Shown here piece by piece: positions 12,072 to 17,907 of a stretch of 17,907 nt of DNA. How positions within the stretch are numbered: position 1 is the stretch's first letter; each line of letters begins with the position of its first letter. The DNA is from an uncultured Caulobacteraceae bacterium (GTDB lineage: Bacteria > Pseudomonadota > Alphaproteobacteria > Caulobacterales > TH1-2). Location of the stretch: NCBI GenBank assembly GCA_937967425.1, contig CALBST010000408.1, positions 1-17,907 on the forward strand. The letters run 5' to 3'. Position numbers and translations under genes: made by a program. The notes under the pieces were generated by a model. That model searched no databases. It saw only the letters and a list, made by a program, of their open reading frames with translations, and was not told the DNA's origin.

Positions 12072-13301
12072 CTAGAGGCGCAGCGTCAGGCCAAGCGTCG
12101 CTTGGTTGACCTCGTAGTCGCGGTAAGCCGGGGAATCAACTTCGTCGTGCTGGTAGCGGAAGCGCACGGCGGCGTGAGGATTGAGCATGTAATCGGCGCC
12201 CACTTCCCACTCGCTATAATCATCCTCGCGCGCGATCGTCTCGTAGTCACGGTTGCCGAAGCGGACCGAGCCGGTGAGGATGACGTTGCGGAGCAATTCG
12301 TGATCGACACGGAGGCCGTATTCTTCAGTGGTGTACGGCTCGCCCGAGAACGCGCCAATCTGATCATCAGCATCGCGGCGTGCATCGACGGTAATCGTCG
12401 TCAGTTGCGTGACGTACCACTCGACGTTGCCGGCGATTGCAAGGCCATCGAATGTACCGGCGACGCCGGCATAATCACGCTCGAACTGGCCGACCGAGAC
12501 TTCGCCGCGCATCAGATCGGTGTTGAGCGAGAGGCCGACCATGTAGGCTTGGCCCTCTGAATTGAACTGCGGCGAATTATCGTAGTCGCGCTCGTCCATC
12601 GAAGCAGAGAGCAAAAGGCCGATACGCGGGCTTAGCTCAGCTTCGAGACGTCCGCGCAGCGCGCTTTCGTCATTGTCGCGGAACGCTTGCGCGCCATCGT
12701 AGTCATATTCGCTGTTGGCGGCGTCGAGGCTCACCGTGAAGCGCGCGAAGCGGTGGGTGATGCCAATGCCGGTGTCCATGCGGTCGTACTCGACCGGGTC
12801 GCCGATGAAGGGCGAATCCGGATCGGTGCGCGGCGTCACTTGGTGCGCGGCGCGGGCCGAGCCGCGGATGGCGGTGTTCTCACCGATGTCGAAGCGGCCG
12901 GTGGCGCGGATGTAATGATCATCGGCATCTTCGTTCGAGAAGTCTTCGTGGCTGCGGAACACCGCGCCGGCGTCGACGGCGAACGCGTGGCGCGACCAAT
13001 CCGACGTCAAAGCAACCGTCGGCGCGACGCCGTAGATGATGTCATCAACATCACTCGGCGCGCCGTCCGGCGCGGCAAACAGGTTGTCGGTGCTGGTGAT
13101 CGCCAGATCGAGCGAAGCGTTCAAATTGAAAGTGCCAAGACGGCGGCCCGGAGCATCATACTCGGGGCGATCGCGATCGCGGACCGACACGCTCTCTTGG
13201 CGCGCCACATCTTGAACTTGTTGCGTCTGAGCCGCCGCATGTACGGGCGCCAAGACGATGAGCGACGCCGCGAACAGCGAAGCAAATGGATTGATACGCA
13301 A
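12072..13301 (-). CDS. Outer-membrane beta-barrel protein (PF10082-like porin)
   Basis: A 409-residue predicted outer-membrane protein. The signal peptide runs RINPFASLFAASLIVLAPVHAAAQ with cleavage after AHAAA or AHA. The mature protein begins with a linker rich in R/D/P, then GTFNLNASLDLAITSTDNLF, the start typical of the putative beta-barrel porin family (PF10082). Many alternating-residue amphipathic strands follow, ending YEVNQATLGLTLRL. The best start is TTG at 13301-13299: GGGGGA lies about 5 nt upstream and the signal peptide begins at the next codon. An ATG at 13433 would add 44 Arg/Cys-containing residues ahead of the signal, so it is disfavoured. PF10082 porins serve as outer-membrane conduits for short OPX proteins in several secretion pathways, a likely job here. 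It is followed by the GrpE-like and Hsp70-like genes. Confidence 0.87.
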   Translation of the reverse strand: MRINPFASLFAASLIVLAPVHAAAQTQQVQDVARQESVSVRDRDRPEYDAPGRRLGTFNLNASLDLAITSTDNLFAAPDGAPSDVDDIIYGVAPTVALTSDWSRHAFAVDAGAVFRSHEDFSNEDADDHYIRATGRFDIGENTAIRGSARAAHQVTPRTDPDSPFIGDPVEYDRMDTGIGITHRFARFTVSLDAANSEYDYDGAQAFRDNDESALRGRLEAELSPRIGLLLSASMDERDYDNSPQFNSEGQAYMVGLSLNTDLMRGEVSVGQFERDYAGVAGTFDGLAIAGNVEWYVTQLTTITVDARRDADDQIGAFSGEPYTTEEYGLRVDHELLRNVILTGSVRFGNRDYETIAREDDYSEWEVGADYMLNPHAAVRFRYQHDEVDSPAYRDYEVNQATLGLTLRL

Positions 13302-13541
13302 GATTTCCCCCAAGCCGCCAGGAAAGAGTGAGCGGGTCAGGGTTTCGCGGGTTTGGCCCAGATCGCAACAAGATGCGCTTGCAGCGGGAATTTGCGTGCG
13401 ATCGTGATTAACGCGCTGGTTACGACGGCTCATGTGCGGGCTCCCTTTGCGGCGCAGAGTGACGCAGCGTGGTTAAAGCAACGCAACCAGCAGGCGAGGA
13501 AAAGCGCTGGTAATATTCGCAAAATTCAGAGGTTATGCGCC
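13302..13541 (-). promoter_or_regulatory. Leader/promoter region of the beta-barrel gene
   Basis: A 240-bp stretch between the aminotransferase stop and the beta-barrel TTG start. It is open in the barrel frame up to an ATG at 13433, but that reading would give a poor N-terminus. The part at about 13470-13535 is visibly more AT-rich than its surroundings and is the likeliest promoter site for the leftward barrel-GrpE-Hsp70 unit. No Rho-independent terminator with a U-run was seen after the aminotransferase gene, so read-through from that operon is possible. Confidence 0.35.
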
Positions 13542-14891
13542 CTAAGCGGCGGGCGCGGCGTTTTCCGGCTTCTTGTTGTACGCACGATACACCATTTCCG
13601 ACGGCGGTCCGACGAGAAACTTCTCGGCGCCGTCGCTCAGCGCCCGGGCATAGACCTCCATTGCGCCGTCGAAGGCTTCGATCGTTTGATCGATATCGGC
13701 GTCCTTGTGGGCGTAGGAGACTACGATCGACGGGGCGATGACGCCGCGCTTGATCAATTCCTGCAGCAGGACGCAGCGATAAGCCTGGCTCGGTTTCTTA
13801 TCCGGATCGGTCGTGCCGAACACGGCGTTCGACGGCATGCCCATAACCGTAACGTGCTCATGCACGCCTCGCGCCCGCGCGGCCTGCTCGATACCCGTGA
13901 TCAGGCGCTTGCCGGCGCGGATCATGTGCTCGATCACCGGTTCGTTCTTATAGACGTCCATCGTCGCCATCATCGCGGCGAGCCCGTGGGTTTCGCCGCC
14001 ATGCGTGGTCGACATAAGGAACACGCGCGGCTTCTCCCACTGCTCCAGGTCGCCCAGGCGCATGAATTCGCGCTTGCCGACCAGCGCCGACACGGAGAAG
14101 CCGTTGGCGATGGCCTTGCCCCAGGTCGAGAGATCCGGGTCGATGTCGTACATGTGCTGCGCGCCGTAATTGTAGAGGCGGAAGCCAGAAATCATCTCGT
14201 CCAGGATGAACAGAGCGCCGTCCTCATGCGCGAGGCGCTTCAGTTCGTGAAGGAAGTTGTCTTTCGGATCGACGCCGCGCGTCGGTTCGAGAATGAAGCC
14301 GGCGATCTGTTTGGGATACTCCGCCAGCAGCGCCTTGACGCTCTCGATGTCGTTATATTTGAACTTCACTGTGAGATTGGTGACCGCTTGGGGCACGCCG
14401 CCATTGATCGGCGTTGTGCCGATGAACCAATCATCGACCGCGAAGAACGGATGATCGCCGCAGATCGCGATGATGTCGCGGCCCGTATAGGCGCGCGCGA
14501 GCTTCACTGCGCCCGACGTGGCGTCTGAGCCATCCTTCGAGAACTTCACCATCTCCGCATTTGGGATCATCGAAAGGAATTTCTCGGCCGCCGCGACTTC
14601 GATCGCCGCCGGCCTCGTAAAGTTCACACCGTTTTCCAGCTCAGCACGCACCGCGGCGAGCACCGGCTCATAGGCGTGGCCGAGCGTGACCGCGCGGTTG
14701 CCCATGCCGTATTCGATGTACTCGTTGCCGTCCGCGTCCCAGGCGCGGCAGCCTTTGCCGCGCACAATGTGCCCGGGCGCCAGCAGCGGATACTGGTCAT
14801 CGCCCTTGGCGTAGGTATGCGCGCCGCCGGGGATCAGGCGCTGACCCTTCGCGCGCAGCAGGTTCGATTTTTCAAAGCCGGCGTGAGCCAT
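13542..14891 (-). CDS. PLP-dependent class III aminotransferase, glutamate-1-semialdehyde aminomutase-like
   Basis: A 449-residue fold-type I PLP enzyme. The PLP lysine is K259 in STWGKAIANGF, preceded by the cofactor-ring Asp in LFILDEMISGFRL. The N-terminal LIPGGAHTYAKGDDQYP and GCRAWDADGNEYIEYGMGNR are close to the HemL group. It differs from true HemL around the substrate site: GDHPFFAVDDWF stands where HemL has a 'YHGH' segment, and TWGKAIANG replaces 'TLGKIIGGG'. With RfbF-like and PIG-L genes 5' in the same operon, a role in aminating a sugar or attaching an amino-acid-like unit is more likely than tetrapyrrole synthesis. The ATG at 14891 has AGGA upstream; extension to 14957 would overlap the PIG-L gene. 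It is spaced 11 bp after that gene and ends the operon. The Ala/Pro-rich tail is unremarkable. Confidence 0.9.
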   Translation of the reverse strand: MAHAGFEKSNLLRAKGQRLIPGGAHTYAKGDDQYPLLAPGHIVRGKGCRAWDADGNEYIEYGMGNRAVTLGHAYEPVLAAVRAELENGVNFTRPAAIEVAAAEKFLSMIPNAEMVKFSKDGSDATSGAVKLARAYTGRDIIAICGDHPFFAVDDWFIGTTPINGGVPQAVTNLTVKFKYNDIESVKALLAEYPKQIAGFILEPTRGVDPKDNFLHELKRLAHEDGALFILDEMISGFRLYNYGAQHMYDIDPDLSTWGKAIANGFSVSALVGKREFMRLGDLEQWEKPRVFLMSTTHGGETHGLAAMMATMDVYKNEPVIEHMIRAGKRLITGIEQAARARGVHEHVTVMGMPSNAVFGTTDPDKKPSQAYRCVLLQELIKRGVIAPSIVVSYAHKDADIDQTIEAFDGAMEVYARALSDGAEKFLVGPPSEMVYRAYNKKPENAAPAA

Positions 14892-14902
14892 CGTGGTCAG
14901 TC

Positions 14903-15550
14903 CTATTTCAGCAGAAGTTTGCGCGCGAAAAATGCTTCCGCGTAGCGCTCGCGGCACTCGACGCCCCGCAAACGCGCGAGTCCGCGGAATGTCTCGTCAT
15001 CGAACCAGGCCTTTGAGCGCTGCGTGCCGAAGTGCTTGTGCAAGAGTTCGATCTTCTTCGCCAGCACATCCTCGCTCAATGGAACGTAGACGTTGGGCTG
15101 ACCCAGATCGCCATCCCATTTCGGAATTTCGTATTCGAGGATCAGGTGATCGCGGAACGTATTCCAGGCCAGCTCGCAGACCATGCGGTGATCCTGGTGC
15201 GCGTCGTTGCGCTGGTGACAGAGCACAACGTCCGGCTTCTGCAGACGCTTCAACCCTTCGACCCAATCCTTCACCGCCGAGCGTTCGGCTGGAAAATAGC
15301 CATCACGGAATTGACCGAGGTGAATCTCGGCGTGCTTGGCGCCGGCGAGGAATTCCATTGCACTAGCGCGCGCTTCATCGGCGCGCTCGCCCGGCGCTGA
15401 CAACGCGCACCAATCGATCGAAACCTCAGCGCCAGAGGCGATCCACGAGAGGATCGCACCGCCGGCGCCAATCTCGATGTCATCAGAGTGCGCGCCGAGC
15501 GCCAGTACACGCAGCGCCTTGCCCGGCCGTGCGAGGTCGAGCGACAGCAT
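14903..15550 (-). CDS. PIG-L/LmbE-family zinc deacetylase
   Basis: Zinc-dependent N-acetyl hydrolase fold, 215 residues, acting in the cytosol on N-acetylated sugars or sugar-linked substrates. The zinc site is visible: GAHSDDIEIGAGG (H21, D23, D24; the usual motif is AHPDD, with Ser for Pro here) and NDAHQDHR (H118, H121; the usual form is HPDH, with Gln for Pro). Other family pieces are LGQFRDGYFPA and KPDVVLCHQRND. ATG at 15550. The gap to the upstream RfbF-like stop is 2 bp, so the two are coupled. Together with the aminotransferase it suggests removal of an acyl group from, or hydrolysis on, an amino sugar intermediate. Both Pro replacements are outside the metal ligands, so activity is expected. 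Confidence 0.92.
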   Translation of the reverse strand: MLSLDLARPGKALRVLALGAHSDDIEIGAGGAILSWIASGAEVSIDWCALSAPGERADEARASAMEFLAGAKHAEIHLGQFRDGYFPAERSAVKDWVEGLKRLQKPDVVLCHQRNDAHQDHRMVCELAWNTFRDHLILEYEIPKWDGDLGQPNVYVPLSEDVLAKKIELLHKHFGTQRSKAWFDDETFRGLARLRGVECRERYAEAFFARKLLLK

Positions 15551-15552
15551 GT

Positions 15553-16341
15553 TTAGGCTTTCGGCTTCTTGCCGTTGCCGTTGACCTTCCAGGGCATCTC
15601 GCCCTTCTCCATCATCTCTTCGAGCACTTGGCGGTCACGCAGCGTGTCCATCGAGCGCCAGAAGCCGGTGTGGCGATAGGCCATCAGCTTGTTCTCTTTG
15701 ATCAGCCGCGCGAACGGCTCGACCACGAGTTCTTCGCCGTCGTTCATGTAATCGAAGATCGCCGGCTTCAACAGGAAGAAGCCGCCATTGATCCAGATCT
15801 CGGATCGGTCCGAGGTGATGAAGGCGTTCACCTTGCCGTCTTCGGCGATGTCGGCGAGGTGATAGGTGACAGGCGGGTGGACAGCGAGGAAGCAGGCGAT
15901 CTTATCGCTCGCTTTGAACTTCTCAATCATGTCATCGAGGTTCACGTCCGAGAGGCCGTCGCTGTAGTTGGCGCAGAACATCTCTTCGTTCTTGACGTGA
16001 TCGCGCACGGCCCAGAGGCGGCTGCCGATATTGCGCCACACGCCGGTATCGATCATCGCCACGCGCCAATCTTCTTCACGTGGGCCGAGCATCTCGATCT
16101 TGGAACCCTCGACGATGCAATCGCCGTAGGTCTGGGTCTTATAGTTAAGGAAGAAGTCCTTAACCGTGTTGGCTTTGTAGCCGAGGCAGAGCACGAAATC
16201 CTTGTGCCCGTACTGGCTGTAGTAATTCATGACGTGCCAAAGGATCGGCTGGTGGCCGATCGGGATCATCGGTTTTGGCACGCTTTCCGAATACTCGCGG
16301 ATGCGCGTCCCCAGACCGCCGCAGAATAGAACGACTTTCAT
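15553..16341 (-). CDS. Glucose-1-phosphate cytidylyltransferase-like sugar nucleotidyltransferase (RfbF family)
   Basis: Sugar-1-phosphate nucleotidyltransferase, 262 residues, the usual RfbF length. Seen: the N-terminal GGLGTRIREYSESVPKPMIP (8-27) with K23, PILWHVMNYYSQYGHKDFVL, the metal-binding ANYSDGLSDVNLDDMI (D128; RfbF has YGDGVSDV), HPPVTYHLADI, INGGFFLLKPAIFDYM, and LMAYRHTGFWRSMDTLRDRQ. These follow CDP-glucose synthase closely. Family members form CDP-glucose from glucose-1-phosphate and CTP, but related enzymes accept other sugars, so the exact product is not certain. It is the first gene of a three-gene minus-strand operon (then PIG-L at 2 bp, aminotransferase at 11 bp). No CDP-glucose 4,6-dehydratase is visible in the window. 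ATG at 16341. Confidence 0.9.
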   Translation of the reverse strand: MKVVLFCGGLGTRIREYSESVPKPMIPIGHQPILWHVMNYYSQYGHKDFVLCLGYKANTVKDFFLNYKTQTYGDCIVEGSKIEMLGPREEDWRVAMIDTGVWRNIGSRLWAVRDHVKNEEMFCANYSDGLSDVNLDDMIEKFKASDKIACFLAVHPPVTYHLADIAEDGKVNAFITSDRSEIWINGGFFLLKPAIFDYMNDGEELVVEPFARLIKENKLMAYRHTGFWRSMDTLRDRQVLEEMMEKGEMPWKVNGNGKKPKA

Positions 16342-16650
16342 GACCCCTGCTCACCAAGGCTGGGCGCGCTTCTCGCGCCAGCCGTTAAGGCTGCAACCAT
16401 TGTGCCGCTAGCGTCCTCTTACGCGCACCAATTTCGGCCCGCGTCAACGACCTCGTCCAATAGGCGGAAAACACACGTCGGTAGGCGTTTAACTTGACAA
16501 CAACCGCACTCTGACGGCACCTGGAAAATCCCGACAAAATTTGGAAGTCACCACCGGCGCGCGAGCGGCCGTGGCGCAGCTTAAGTGCGGCCCGGAACGT
16601 GCTTTGCGCGAAGGTGAACGGCGAACCGTCGCGATTTAGGAAAGCAGTCC
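16342..16650. promoter_or_regulatory. 309-bp divergent intergenic region, RfbF operon / DUF4910 gene
   Basis: No gene seen. The spacer must contain the promoters of the leftward sugar operon and the rightward DUF4910 gene. A consensus -35 hexamer TTGACA is at 16494-16499 on the plus strand, but the sequence 17 bp on is a poor -10 match, so it is only a candidate. A 7-bp stem with one bulge (about 16361-16380) lies in the RfbF leader. AGGAA at about 16638-16642 is the Shine-Dalgarno sequence of the rightward gene, 8 nt before its ATG. Confidence 0.45.
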
Positions 16651-17907
16651 ATGCCCGTTATTCGTGAGTCACTGGCCCAAAAGCTCTACCAGCCTGGAAA
16701 AGGCCAGGAGCTCTGGGATTTCGCCAACACGCTCTACCCGATCTGCCGTTCAATCTCGGGCAATGGCGTCCGCGAGACGCTTGGGCACATCAAGTCCAAG
16801 ATCGATCTCGAAATCCACGAAGTGCCGTCAGGCACACAAGCGTTCGATTGGACGATCGCGCCGGAGTGGAATATCCGCGACGCCTGGATCAAGGATCCGG
16901 CCGGCAACAAGATCATCGATTTCAAGAAGCACAATCTGCATGTGCTCAATTATTCGGCGCCGATCAGCGGCAAGTTCCAACTCGCCGAATTGAAGAAACA
17001 CATCTTCACCATGCCGGATCAGCCGGACCTGATCCCGTATCGGACCAGCTATTACAACATCAACTGGGGCTTCTGCATGAGCCACAACCAGCTGATGAGC
17101 CTGCCGGACGGCGAGTATGAGGCGTTCATCGATTCAGACCACAACCCGAACGGTTCGCTGACCTACGGCGAATACTTCCTGCAGGGCGAGACCGACGAGA
17201 TCTTTCTGTTCTCGGCCCATTGCTGCCACCCCTCGCTGGCCAACGACAATTGCTCGGGCATGAGCGTCAACACGCACCTAGCCGAGGCCCTGACCTCGCT
17301 TAAGGGCAAGACGCGCTACTCGTACCAATTCATCTTCGCCCCGGGCACGATCGGCTCGATCACCTGGCTCAGCCGCAACGAAGACAAGATCAAGCGCATC
17401 AAGAACGGCCTGATCCTCTCGTGCGTCGGCGACCCGGGCGGACCGACTTATAAGCGCAGCCAAGCCGGCGACGCGATTATCGATCGCGCTGTCGAAAAGG
17501 TCCTGCGTGACGAAGAAGCCAACCCGAACATCGTCGACTTCTGGCCCTACGGCTATGACGAGCGCCAGTACAACTCACCGGCTTTCCGCCTGAACGTCGG
17601 CCTCTTGCTGCGCTCGCGCTTCGGCCTTTTCCCGGAATATCATACGTCAGCCGACAACATGGAATTCCTGAAGCCGGAGGCGCTTGAGAAGTCCTTCAAA
17701 CACACGCTCCAAATCATCGACATCATGGAGAATGAGTACAAGACGGTGAACCTCGCCCCGCACGGCGAGCCGAACCTCGGCAAGCGCGGCCTCTACGGCG
17801 CCATCGGCGGCGATAAGAAGGCCTATGACGCCAACCTGCCGGTGTTCTGGATGCTGAACCAATCGGACGGCCAGCATTCGCTGCTGGACATCGCCCAACG
17901 CGCCAAG
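16651..17907 (+). CDS. DUF4910 zinc aminopeptidase-like protein, partial (3' end outside window)
   Basis: First 419 codons of a protein of the DUF4910/DUF2172 group, which has an M28-like metallopeptidase core and a C-terminal winged-helix part. Seen: LWDFANTLYPICRSISGNGV (22-41), HEVPSGTQAFDWTIAPEWNI (about 54-73) as an inserted domain, the metal site HCCHPSLANDNCSG (190-203, H190/H193, D199), IFAPGTIGSITWL, GLILSCVGDPGGPTYKRSQ and the late EYHTSADN with H331. Members often sit in surface-polysaccharide loci beside nucleotidyltransferase, PIG-L and aminotransferase genes, as here, but I know of no settled biochemical role. The ATG at 16651 follows TTTAGGAAAG. It is transcribed away from the RfbF operon. 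The reading frame is open to the window edge. Base composition looks less GC-rich than the pnt region, judged by eye only. Confidence 0.9.
   Translation, partial: MPVIRESLAQKLYQPGKGQELWDFANTLYPICRSISGNGVRETLGHIKSKIDLEIHEVPSGTQAFDWTIAPEWNIRDAWIKDPAGNKIIDFKKHNLHVLNYSAPISGKFQLAELKKHIFTMPDQPDLIPYRTSYYNINWGFCMSHNQLMSLPDGEYEAFIDSDHNPNGSLTYGEYFLQGETDEIFLFSAHCCHPSLANDNCSGMSVNTHLAEALTSLKGKTRYSYQFIFAPGTIGSITWLSRNEDKIKRIKNGLILSCVGDPGGPTYKRSQAGDAIIDRAVEKVLRDEEANPNIVDFWPYGYDERQYNSPAFRLNVGLLLRSRFGLFPEYHTSADNMEFLKPEALEKSFKHTLQIIDIMENEYKTVNLAPHGEPNLGKRGLYGAIGGDKKAYDANLPVFWMLNQSDGQHSLLDIAQRAK

Noticed and set aside
13408..13424. Possible CtrA-type site (TTAA ... TTAC)
   Set aside because: The spacing is 8 and the second half is not TTAA, so it does not fit the TTAA-N7-TTAA consensus. 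It also lies far from the chosen start.
13353..14528. 391-codon plus-strand open frame opposite the aminotransferase
   Set aside because: Antisense to a gene with intact PLP motifs; Arg/His/Asp-rich with no recognisable fold.
13542..14891. Genuine hemL (tetrapyrrole aminomutase)
   Set aside because: The substrate-region motifs differ from HemL and the operon partners are sugar-modifying enzymes.
15529..16329. 266-codon plus-strand open frame opposite the RfbF-like gene
   Set aside because: Almost exactly mirrors the nucleotidyltransferase gene; a by-product of its codon bias.
16494..16522. Sigma-70 promoter with TTGACA upstream of the DUF4910 gene
   Set aside because: The -35 hexamer is perfect, but the sequence at 17 bp spacing is GCACCT, a poor -10. 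Kept only as a note in the intergenic entry.

Overview
The window is GC-rich, densely packed DNA, most like an alphaproteobacterium of the Caulobacterales/Hyphomonadaceae type. Supporting this are the three-piece pnt transhydrogenase (pntAA, pntAB, pntB) behind an aa3-type cytochrome oxidase subunit IV gene, ATGA stop/start overlaps, frequent non-ATG starts, and a polysaccharide export set that resembles the Caulobacter holdfast (Hfs) machinery. No tRNA, rRNA, CRISPR array, transposase or phage gene was seen. Genus and species cannot be fixed from sequence reading alone.

Region 1 (1-4234, minus strand) is an energy-metabolism operon read right to left: cytochrome oxidase subunit IV, pntAA (probable TTG start), an NTF2/SnoaL-like protein, a small secreted protein, pntAB, a REP-like palindromic repeat, a three-helix membrane protein, and pntB, which runs off the left edge. 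Three unrelated genes and a repeat split the transhydrogenase subunits. A PP1/calcineurin-type phosphatase (4308-5135) lies upstream on the same strand.

Region 2 (5136-10271) is the polysaccharide export core: a short Tat-type lipoprotein of the OPX (Wza/HfsD) family, a full Wzc-type co-polymerase with an intact tyrosine kinase domain, an ExoY/WcaJ-type sugar-phosphate transferase on the opposite strand, and a second Wzc-like protein. The last two diverge from one 277-bp spacer and both lack canonical active-site residues. The transferase has Glu-Arg where the family has its Asp-Glu dyad. The kinase-like protein has Ser for the Walker A Lys, no periplasmic domain and no tyrosine tail. Two adjacent pseudoenzyme candidates next to an intact kinase are the strongest lead in the window.

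Region 3 (10222-13301, minus strand) reads as an outer-membrane beta-barrel of the PF10082 type, then a small GrpE-like protein, then an Hsp70-family ATPase without a normal substrate-binding domain. The barrel is a plausible outer-membrane pore for the short OPX protein. The GrpE-like/Hsp70-like pair looks like a dedicated ATPase/exchange-factor couple.

Region 4 (13542-17907) is a sugar-modification module: a minus-strand operon of RfbF-like nucleotidyltransferase, PIG-L deacetylase and class III aminotransferase, facing away from a DUF4910 zinc-peptidase-like gene cut by the right edge. Together these suggest synthesis of an unusual N-containing, nucleotide-activated building block for the exported glycan. 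Family assignments come from motifs read by eye. No database search, alignment program or structure prediction was run.
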